Positions 1 to 9,900 of a stretch of DNA of 64,000 nt are shown here, one piece after another; position 1 is the first letter of the stretch, and each line of letters opens with the position of its first letter. Origin of the DNA: Hypoxylon rubiginosum (Eukaryota; Ascomycota; Sordariomycetes; Xylariales; Hypoxylaceae); the NCBI GenBank assembly GCA_902806565.1, contig CADCXA010000015.1, positions 62,001 through 126,000 of the forward strand, given 5' to 3'. A program made the translations under genes and the position numbers. The notes beneath the pieces are model-generated. The model saw nothing but the letters and a program-made list of their open reading frames with translations. It ran no database searches and was not told the origin of the DNA.

Positions 1-140
1 CTGCTTCTTGTCCTTGAATTATCAATCCTTATTTACGAACTACATAGTATCCAAGTGCCAGTCGCGTCTTCCACTATCTCGAAATTCCCGCGGTATAAAC
101 GGGTTCCTCTCATTAGAACATCAATTTGGTAGTGGTGAAA

Positions 141-1154
141 ATGGCTTCGGAACCCAAGGGTCGTCTAGCTGGCAAGAATGCCCTTATTACCGGAGGAGCT
201 GGGTAGGTTTTGCGATCGGAGAGGATCGAGAGCTAGTGACTGATCCGAATTGTCTGTATAGTGGCATTGGCCTCGAGACGGCGATCCTTTTCGCCAAAGA
301 AGGTGCTAATGTAATGTTGGTTGACATATCCGAGCCGGCACTCGAGAAGGCCAAGGCCAAGGTCCTGCAGTTGGTACCGCACGCCGGCAAAGTAGAAACA
401 AAGGTATGCCGACACCACTCCCACATTCTGCTGCCATGTTCTTGGTAGTAAAGAATAAATGCCGGGGCGTCATTTGAAATTGCAAGCTAAAACCCCTTAC
501 CAGAAATGCGACGTCTCCAAGGAAGACCAAGTAAAGGCAACAGTCGAAGCGTTAGATCCGTGGGGCGGCCTCGACGTCATCTTCAATAACGCAGGCATCA
601 TGCACGCACGAGACGACGACGCGGTCGGCACGCCGGAAGAGATCTGGGACCTGACCATGTCGATCAACGTGAAGGGAGTGTGGTACGGATGCAAGCACGC
701 GGTGCTCTCTCTACGACGCAATAAGAAGGCCAAGGGTAGCATCATCAATACGGCGTCGGTCGTCGCCCTCGTCGGCTCCGCGACACCGCAGCTAGCGTAC
801 ACGGCGTCCAAGGGCGCGGTCCTAGCACTGACCCGCGAGCTAGCCATCGTCCACGCGCGTGAGGGCTTCCGCTTCAACAGTTTATGCCCGGCGCCCCTGA
901 ACACGCCCCTGCTGCAGGATTGGCTTGGTGACGACGTCCCCAAACGAATGCGTCGCGAGATTCATTTCCCTTCCGGTCGGTTTGGCGAAGCCATAGAACA
1001 AGCACAGGCAGTCTTGTTCCTTGCTTCTGACGAGGCTAGCTTCATTAACGGCCACGAGATGGTGGTGGACGGCGGCATGACCAAGGCCTATGTCACCCCC
1101 GAGGGCCCGCCCCTACCCGCCCCTAGCAACAATGCCTCCAAGATTGAGCTGTAA
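141..1154 (+). CDS. Short-chain dehydrogenase/reductase (classical SDR), 284 aa, 3 exons
   Basis: Exons 141-202, 262-403 and 504-1154 join in frame to 284 codons. The first intron splits the glycine-rich nucleotide loop, and splicing restores TGGAGGIG (the TGxxxGxG motif). Also visible are FNNAG (NNAG motif), the active-site YTASK (YxxxK), and a C-terminal SFINGHEMVVDGG, typical of classical NAD(P)-dependent SDRs with a Rossmann fold. No signal peptide or membrane segment is seen, so a soluble cytosolic enzyme is likely. The substrate cannot be read from sequence. It resembles the broad 3-oxoacyl-reductase/glucose-dehydrogenase-like group, with a 20-residue proline-rich tail after the usual SDR end. 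It lies tail to tail with the methylisocitrate lyase gene, 371 bp apart; a role in propionate metabolism is not implied by sequence. Confidence 0.9.
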
Positions 1155-1525
1155 CTAGGGGTAGACCAATTCTATCCTATTTGTGCTACGTTGAGAAATA
1201 CGGAATTCGGGAATTTGGGTCAAGCAGGTTCTCATTAAACAGCGTCTAATTCATCACGTCACTGTAGACTTTTCCAAATTAACTAGACTAGAGAACTATT
1301 TAGCTATTAGCTACCTTGCTCATGCATTGTTACTGTGTTTTCAAGGCCTTATATCCAAGATCCATGGCTGGGAATACCCGAATCATAATAGCAAAGTATC
1401 TGCTCTTTACATAACCCGTCGTCCGAAACGCTTTTGACCAGAAGGAACACAAATATGCACCTAAACTCCAGCGCTGCCATGATCAAATAAGCAAGAAACC
1501 TAGCGAAGGCGAAGAAAGACGTAGC
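1155..1525. other. Intergenic, convergent 3' ends
   Basis: This AT-rich stretch separates the stop codons of the SDR (+) and the methylisocitrate lyase (-). It presumably holds both 3' UTRs. No further gene or repeat was seen. Confidence 0.6.
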
Positions 1526-3383
1526 TTAGTCAAACTGTCCTTCCGTATTCCCTTCTCCCATGCTCTTGCTCCCGCTGCTACCACTTTGGATTGCTCCGAG
1601 GATGCCATCAATGTAACTTGCGCCACTCCACTTCTGGTGCGTGAGGACATCGCATCCGAGCTCCTTCTCGCGACGCTGCACCAGGTTGACGTAGGCCAGC
1701 ATGCCATCCTTCTTGTAACCCTTAGCTAGCTCGTTCGTAATGGTGGCAGTACTGTGAAGGCCTGCGAGCGAGATCAGTTGTATGACAAAGCCCTCCTTGG
1801 CCATATCCCAGATGAAGGATTTGAGCGTCTCGTCGGTGAAGCCGTGCGCCATCCAGTTGAACGACGGCGATAGGTTATACACCAGTCCCTTGCCGGGGTA
1901 AGCGTGCCTCACGGCGCGACCAAGCTTGGCAGCGACTTCGAGCTTCGGGTCGCCAGTCTCGACCCATAGGAGGTCGGCGTAAGGGGAATAGGCTATGGCT
2001 CGCTTTGTGGCAGCCTCCATACCTGCTCGGTAGTGGTAGTGGCCCTCCCGAGTGCGCGGAATGTCCCAGCTGAACACGATAGGCTTGCTAGCATATTGGT
2101 TGGCCAGTTCGCGTCGCTTCGTAATGCCCATGTTCCTATCTTCTTGGACGGCCCGAGTGTATGAGTCAATCTTGTCTTGCGATACGCCTTGGGACTTCAT
2201 CTGCTCGACGGCCGCCTCGTCAAATGTCACCATCCGCGTGTTCTTAGTCCATTCGGCCTCGTAAATGTCAATTTCCGAACCTGGAGCACCTGCAGCCTCC
2301 ATCTCTTGCAAGACCTCGGCAAGGGGTGCCTTGCCTTCTTCCGCGACGCCGAGTATGAATTCGTGGTCACGAACGTCGACAGCACTCGAGATAAGCTTGC
2401 CGCTTTCCGAGTCGCTACGCGCGATGACCAAGTTCTCAGTACCCATGACGTCCCATTGGAAGCGCGCGGCGACGAGGCGGTTGATATGCTCGCCCACGGG
2501 GACCAGGACCTTTCCAGCGAGGTGACCGCATTTCTTACCACCGTGCAATTGGTCCTCGAAATGGACGGCGGCAGCGCCGTTTTCCGCGAACAGCTTAGCA
2601 AGCTTTAGAACGGCACTCAATCCGCCGTGGCCGGTGTCGCCATCCGCGATGATGGGCCGCAGGTAGTCAGTGTACGGGGCGTTCTTCCGCTCGTCCGGGG
2701 TCATCTGTCGCCGCAGGTCCCATTGCTTTCGGTCGTGCATCGACTGAGCTTTGGCCATCCGCTGGACCTGGTTCGGTACGGTATTGTAGGGGTAGTCGCC
2801 AAAATCGGCTGAGACCTCGTTGGTGGTGGTGAGGACGGAAGAGCAGGCCCATCCCGAGACGTAGAGGACCTCTTGGTACGGTGCTTGTTGGGTCATCTGC
2901 ACAGGATCGATAGCTCCCACTATTCAAGAGGGCGACGATGATTAGTTAGCGTTCAACAAGATAACGTCGAGACGTACTGGTATGTATAGGCTCTCCCTTT
3001 GCTCCCCTCTCCTTGATCAGATTGAAAAGTTTCCTGGCCATAACGGAGCTTGGATAACTCTGCATCTGTGATCCTCGCTTAGACACGACGTCTGCGGCAG
3101 TATACGGCCTTCTAATTCCCTCGTATCTGGGCGACGCCCACCACTCCTCGACTTCTTTGATCTGTTGCTCGTAGAGGGCGTCCTCGGCGGCGCCAGCCTT
3201 CTCGGCCTCCGGGAGAAGCTGGAACGAGTCGGACGGAAGAGGTGCCGACAGGGGCGGGGTGACGGGAGGTAGCGACATTCTCGAGCTCGTGGATGAGAAA
3301 TGTCTCGCGGAAATAATGCAAGAGGTGGCACGAAGAGGAAGCGCGATGCTTCGAGGAGCCCGGGTTACTGCTCGGCGAAGCAT
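1526..3383 (-). CDS. mclA: 2-methylisocitrate lyase, mitochondrial (isocitrate lyase superfamily), 599 aa
   Basis: Exons 3383-2978 and 2919-1526 (minus strand) give 599 aa. The enzyme cleaves 2-methylisocitrate to pyruvate and succinate, the last step of the methylcitrate cycle for propionyl-CoA disposal. Family features are the catalytic KKCGH loop, the ADGDTGHGG metal/substrate segment, NLSPSFNW and THQKWSG. Two traits argue for methylisocitrate lyase rather than glyoxylate-cycle isocitrate lyase. First, a basic, Ser/Arg-rich N-terminal presequence of about 30 residues ([12 protein letters not shown]..., with an ARHFSS cleavage-like site) suggests mitochondrial import. Second, the C terminus ends GQFD, with no peroxisomal SKL-type signal. 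The sequence also departs from AcuD-type enzymes around the substrate region ([10 protein letters not shown]). The divergent neighbour is methylcitrate synthase, which supports the call. The start codon is the one that supplies the presequence. A 7.4-kb retrotransposon lies 366 bp upstream. Confidence 0.92.
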
Positions 3384-3749
3384 GGTTGGTGTTAGGTGTT
3401 AGGTGTTCTTTGCTACTGGTAGAGAAGTCGAAGCTGAAGCTGAAATTGAAACTGAAGCTGGGTAGATGAAAAGATGTCTAAACACACAGAAGATTTACCA
3501 CAATTGTACATTCCTCTATACCTTCTCGTTTAAGAAGGGTGCCGGTATCTTGCGTCCAGGCATGTAAATACGTCAGGTTAACGACAATGATCGAAGTTCT
3601 GGTAAAGGAGAGAAACCACAGATGACCAAAAGGTTTAGTTACAAATCCGCAAATCCCGGGTTTGCGCCGGTGACCCCGGCGGCCGAACAAATGCCCTGTA
3701 TCTCCAACCTAGCTCAATGCGGGGCGATCCGCTCAGGTACCTGGCCTAT
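3384..3749. promoter_or_regulatory. Left part of the split mclA/mcsA divergent promoter
   Basis: This 366-bp stretch lies between the mclA start codon and the retrotransposon border. With 11128-12177 it would form one divergent intergenic region of about 1.4 kb if the element (and one copy of its 5-bp duplication) were removed. The promoter role is inferred from position only. Confidence 0.5.
3745..3749. repeat. Target-site duplication, left copy (CCTAT)
   Basis: The 5 bp immediately before the left LTR read CCTAT and are repeated right after the other LTR at 11123-11127. Five-bp duplications are usual for Ty3/Gypsy integration. Confidence 0.95.
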
Positions 3750-3882
3750 TGTGGCAGTGTATGTGTGTAAGTACTCTCTTGATAATGGATGGGGAAGATC
3801 TAGGAATCTCCCATCCTAATGCTAACTAGAATACATATGTGTGTATGTGGGTATGTGGGGCTAAGCCCCAGTGCACGTGACA
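3750..3882 (-). repeat. Long terminal repeat (3' LTR of the minus-strand element), 133 bp
   Basis: Identical to 10990-11122. On the plus strand it starts TGTGGCAGTG and ends CACGTGACA. It contains a perfect 5-bp-stem hairpin (GGGGC-TAA-GCCCC, 3857-3869) and a CACGTG E-box core (3874-3879). At 133 bp it is short for a fungal Gypsy LTR. Confidence 0.97.
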
Positions 3883-3895
3883 ACCTCCCCCCAAC
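3883..3895 (-). other. Polypurine tract of the Gypsy element
   Basis: Read on the element strand, the bases just upstream of the 3' LTR are TTGGGGGGAGGT. A G-rich purine run at this position is where plus-strand DNA synthesis is primed in LTR retrotransposons. Confidence 0.75.
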
Positions 3896-3965
3896 AGAAC
3901 AGGTAAAGCTGCGTCCTCGTAGCAAAATAGCTAATAGTACATTGGTTTTGGCATCAATATTGGCA

Positions 3966-6900
3966 TCATTTCTTATTTTGACGCGTCTCCCATGCGCGGA
4001 TTAGATGAATGTCATTTGCCAATTGCTCTTCCGTTAACCATTCATCAAATTCATGGCCTAGTCCTTCGTATTGCGTCAAATATTGCTTCCTGCCTCTAGT
4101 TGTTCTCTCGTCGACAACACGAGCCCGTGGATGATCCTGTGCGCGGATTGGGCCGATTGGCGGTAACTGTCTGGCGTATTTGTCCATTGATGCCGGCTCC
4201 AAGTGATCAATGGAGATGACGTCGTGGATTCTGGCGTTGTATTCCTTGAGATTAAGCCGGTACGCCATCGTGCCGATACGCTCAATGATGCGAAAGGGGC
4301 CAGCCATTCGTTGTGACATCTTCAAACCTGTCAATGCAGCGGACGGCAAGTTGTATCCCTTATGTAGACGTAAAAATACGCGGTCGCCAACGCGGAAGTA
4401 TTTGGGTTGTCTCCTGGCGTCATAATACTTCTTCATTGTCATCGACGCTAATGCCACTGCATCCGCGGCTTCAATTCGAGCTGGTGGAAGCAAGATGCGA
4501 CGCGTCTCGTCGTCAATGGGTTGACGTTGAGCAATGATGGTCGATACGTTGTTCGGTGTGAATCCCAACGCCAACTCGTTGGGTGATCGTTCTGTTGTGG
4601 AGTGGGGTGTGCAGTTGTATTCGAACTGTAGATGAGGCAATGCGTCCTCCCAATCCATAGGATCATCCATGGCATGAATGTAATAGCGAAGCATGGATTG
4701 AATGGTTTGTACAAATACTTCTGACTGCCCATCTGCCTGCGGATGGTGTGCTGCTGCGTACAATAGCTTGGTGCCAACGGCCTTCCACATCGATGCCCAC
4801 ATGGCGGAGAGGAATTTCGAATCGCGGTCTGAAATGATTCGCTTGGGAAAGCCCCAGTTCGCTTCCAGGAGGCGTCGTGCCAATGTTTGTCCCCATTGTT
4901 TGGCTGACCAGTCTTTCTTTCCCGGCATCAACTGGCCTTGCTTTGTGGATTTGCAAACTGCGACTAGGCATCTGTCACAACCGTTCCTTGACAATGGCAG
5001 TGCCATGATGAAGTCAATTGTGATTTGGAAGTACGGACACGGCGGAGCCATAATTGGCTGCAGGGCACCATAGGGCTTGTGTCTCTTGTGTTGTAAGATA
5101 CGACATTGAGGGCATCCGTCAATGTATTCTTTGAGCCTCTTCAGGCCTCGGTGAATGCAAAAGAGTTGAAGGTAGTGCAACAATTTGCTGTAACTCACAT
5201 GGTTCTTTCCATGTATTGTCTCCCACAACGTTGGCAGACAAGATCGTGGAACACAAAGTCGATCCGCCAACCCATCGGTGACATTCCACAGAAGACCATC
5301 TTTGGTCTGGAATGGCAAGACGGCTTGATCTTGTTGGGGCAATTGACTATTGCGAGATACCACTTCCAACGTATGGCGCCAATGGGGATCCTCGGTGTAG
5401 CCTTGCTGGATTCTTTTGCGGAAATCCGGGTCCATTTCGATGAGGGTTAAAGAGTCTTTGGCGGCGCCGCCCAACGGGATATTGGTGTCTTGTGTAGGCT
5501 CTGGTGGTAGCTGCATTGGTGGCAAGGGGTCATGTGTGGCTTGATGGATCCAATGCATAGTCCAATGTTCCTCACGGTCGTCAGGCAAGACGTCAAGGCC
5601 TCCTGGATCGTCTAGGTGAGGGTCCGACAACGACGGCTCTCGTGGCAAACGGCTGAGGGCGTCGGGGACAATGTGATTACGGCCTGGCTTGTGCAAGATA
5701 TTGACATCCCATTTGCTGATGTATTCCAAAGCGCGGATGATCCGTGTGTTGCCTGTGCTAGACGCTGTGGAATTGACAATGTCGCTTTGGCGTTGGAGTC
5801 CAAGGATGGCTTTGTGATCCGTGAAGACTATGAGCGGCTGGACTTTTGATGTTCGGAACCAATGGTCACATTTGCGTAGGCACCATACGAATCCCAACAA
5901 CTCCATTTCTGTCGGCCAGTATCTCGTCTCGGCTGTCGACAAGGGTCGTGACAAGAATGCGATTGTCTCGATGGCGTGTCGTGGTGGATACTTGACAATC
6001 TTGCCGCCTTCCATCAATGACGGAATGACTTCGTCCTTGATGTGGTATATTTCGACGCCAATGCCGTCAATGGAAGCGTCGAAGTCGGCAAACAATTGTC
6101 GCACAGGGGAGCAAAACGTGAGTTTCGTGTTGTTGAGCAATGCTGATTTGACCTCGGCAAAAGCGACCCGTTCCTTTCTCAGGGGGTGTGCGAAGGCTAC
6201 TGTCGTGGCCCATGTACGACGATTTTGCTTGGATTGTCCCTTGGCGGAACGCTTCAACAGCTCCGTCTTGCGGTCCTGTAAAGGACGAATGAGAATACCA
6301 TACAGTGGGACGTAATTACGAAGCCAGGTCGTAAATCCGATGAAAATCTCCAAATCTCTCAGTGTGTCGGGGAATTTCAATCGACGGATTGCTTCTAATC
6401 GCTCTTCGGTTGTTGTCATACCGAAAGCGTCAATCAGTCGGCCCAGTACAACGGCGCTTGGGAATGCAGCGTATGATTTTGATGGACCGATGCTGATGTT
6501 GACGTTGCGAAGAATCGTGAGCACGGCTCGGACATCGCGCAAATGCTCGTCAAAAGTTCGCGATGGGATGACAATGTCATCGCAGTACGAGCGGCCGACG
6601 GTGTCATGGAGGAGGGCATCCATCTGTCGTTGAACGTAGGCATTGCTGTTTCTGTAACCCATGATCGCGCAATTGAAAGTGTATTGGCCTTCATGAGTTG
6701 TAATTGTGAACGCCCATTGAGAATCTGGGTGCGTTCGCCATTGATAGTAAAACGCAATGGCGTCAAGGATTGTCAGAAACTCTGCTGCCGCGGTATGCTG
6801 CATCATTTCATCTTGAGTTCGGACCGGATGTGCGTCGTTCAAAACGATACGATTAAGCGGGCGGATGTCAACGACCATGCGACCCTTCTTTTCGCCATTG

Positions 6901-9900
6901 GGCATTGTTCGCCAAACGACGAAGACGGGAAAAGAAAAGGGTACCATACGTCTTGTCCTGTAGATTTTGTGCGTTCGTCTCAGCTTCTCCAATGTTTCGG
7001 CAACGAACTTCTTGGATTCCTGGTTGAGAGGGTATGCGCGACAATGCTTGGGAATTTTTTCTTGCCAACCGGGTTTGAGATCAATTCTCATCCATTCCTC
7101 CATTGGAATGTCGGCGAATCCAGTGTCCTGGAAGACGATTGAGAATTCGGACAAGAGCTGTGACATTCGTTGCGCTCTCGTTGGGTCCTTAGGATCGTCA
7201 TAGATCGTGACGCCTGTAGGATGTTTGATGGATCGTCCAGGGTCGTGTGCCTTGATTGTTGTGGGTTTGGTTTCCTTTGGCGATTTCGGTCGGCGTACCG
7301 CGAATTCGGCTGCTGTTGTGGCGTTGGTTTCCTCGACCTGGAATGCTGTGCATTCCTGATCCAAGGACAGTAGGTGTCCCATTAGTCTTTCAGGCCGTAT
7401 GGTGATCGGTTCATTGGTTTCGTTGCGCACTAGGACGTCTTGGATTTTGGCGTTGGCTAGTAAGGCAAAAGAACTGAGGGGGCCTTCTGCCGGTTCAAAT
7501 AACAAGTCCTGTCCATCGTCTTCAGCGACATGATAGATAGGAACTGTTGCGTAGGTATTGGGCGGGATGACTGTGTTCTCGGCTGCCTTCACGACGACTT
7601 TCTGATGTTTACCGCGCGGTGCCACGTCCATTGGTATGGTGACGTCGCAAGACTGGATGATGGCTTTCTTCTGGGACATCAATATATCGAACTTTTCGGG
7701 AGCCAAGATGTCTGTGCCAATCAACATGTGTGCTCGTAGATCATCCACCACTGAAACTTCTCGTTCAAAACATGCCGCGGCAGGCTTGCCCTGGGCGTCA
7801 ACGCCTTGGAAAAGCATTGGCATTATTGCGTAGAGGTCGGATGTATGTGTCATTGGGCCGATGCCGCGCAACGTCAATGGCGTGGTTCTGATACGTAATG
7901 GCAAGGCAGGGTATTCTTGCTTAAGCCATTGGCGGTCGACAAGTGTCTTGGAACAACCGGTGTCGCCGCAAACGTCAACTTGATGTGAAGGGTCATGTTT
8001 CGACGGCGTGATGAAGAATTTCATGTAGCTGTATGAACGAAATCCGTATCCAGTGCCGACATCAGGCTTCGCGTCAACCGACGATTGAACCCATGTCATT
8101 GGCGTTAATTTGGGTGGCTGTGGTGGTTGTGGATTGAGCATGGTTTGGATTGGCATACCGTGCAAAGCGTTGGCGGATTCTTCGTCGTTACTTGTTGACT
8201 TCTGATTGTATTTGCGGCGTCGATGCTTGCCGTGTTGGTCCTGTAGATGCTTATGCAATGCATTGTTGCTCTGAAACGTAGCCTGACAATCACGACAACG
8301 ATGTTGATTGGATGGTATGAAAGATTGATGGAATACTGACCCGAAATGGCTGTCATCAGCGTCCTCTACTGACGGCGGTTGGTAATTGTCTGGGTATGGG
8401 GCTCCGGAGGCGTCTGGATACTCTTGCTGGCCTAAGCCGGCAGCGTTGTTGGGTGCTGGCTCGGGTTGGTTGAAGTCTTGTTGACCGAGTGACCATGGCG
8501 GTGCTTGGTCTCCCTGTTCCTGGTGGTACGACTGGTATTGATCATCGTATTGACTGGGAGGCAGGTCAGTCCCTGTCGGCAATGGCTCTCCGTGATATGC
8601 CCTCTGCGGCTGGGGCTGTTGCTGTGGGGCGTTCCTGACAGGTGGTGCTGGCAGCCATCTGTTCTCTGGAACAAGCGGTGCTTGGGCTGGCGCTGGCCGT
8701 GGAGGCTGTTGTGGTTGTTGCTGCTGCTGTTGCTGCTGCCAACCACGGTTCTGGTAATACTGGTTGTTGCCTTGCTGTGGATTAAACTGGTTGCCTTGAT
8801 TTGGTTGGTATTGGTTTTGTTGATTGTACCTATATTGACGCTGGTTCTGGTTCAGAGGATACTGATTGTTCCGTCTGTTGTTCCAGTATGGCTGGTTAGC
8901 TCTGCCTTGCCTCTGTTGTTGTTGTTGACCTTGGGGTACATTGGGATAGTTACTGTTGTTGAACTGGCGTCTGGGGCGTCGTTCTTCTGCCATTTTCCTG
9001 AATACGCCTTCGCGGGTGCGTATTTCATCAAGGAATTCGTCAATCGTTGTGGTCGTTTTTGGGACTGTGAGCTGCGATTGAATGTCCGCGTCAAAAGCTT
9101 CGAATGCAGACAGTAGCTGATTGTTGGTTTCTTGGTTACAACCTTTGGCGTCGCGTATGACACGCTGCACGAAATCCGACATATCCCCGCCGTTGTTGAG
9201 GTCATCTACTGTGAATCGGTGCTTCTGCAGTTTCTTCATTGATTCAGACCATGATGGTTTGAATTTCTCAATGAGTTTGTCGCAGATAATGGAGATGTCG
9301 ACTTGTTCCAAAGTGCGGCGGTCCAGTTCTGTGAGGACATGGCTGTGCCAACGCAATGCCTTGCCCAAAAGGCATTGTGTCCAGACTTTGCGTACGGTAG
9401 CATCATCGTATTGACTCTTCAGATGCTTCAATCGATCGGTGAAAGCGAAGACGCAAATGTATTTGGTGATCTTCCCATCGGCAATGACACCATTATCCTT
9501 AGGATCTTTGGCGTCTGGTTCAAAATAACCAACATTGTCGGGTCTCAACATCTGTGCGCCGCCGCCGATGTTCATGGCGGCCTGTATCATGCTGGCGTTA
9601 TTGACATTGTTGAGATTGGCCTGAGCACCGAGGAGGCGAGCAAAATTCTCATTTTGCTGAGTCTGGCTCTGTTGAAATGCTTCGGTAAGAAGTCGACGTG
9701 CGTCATCTGCCGTCAATGTTGCATTGGGAACATTGTCGTCTGCATTGGGAGTATTGTCGCCCATATTGGAATCTGAAGATGGCTGAGACTGGGACCTATC
9801 AGATAGAGAAGGATGGGGAGATGGCTGATGCGGCGATCTCCTGCCGATCTCAGGGGTGTCAATCGTTGTTGATTGAAACTGTTCTAGTAAAGAACGGAAA

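Noticed and set aside
2177..2608. 143-codon plus-strand frame inside the lyase gene
   Set aside because: Antisense shadow of a well-supported exon.
1526..3383. Glyoxylate-cycle isocitrate lyase (acuD/ICL1)
   Set aside because: The mitochondrial presequence, lack of a peroxisomal signal, divergence in substrate segments and linkage to methylcitrate synthase favour methylisocitrate lyase.
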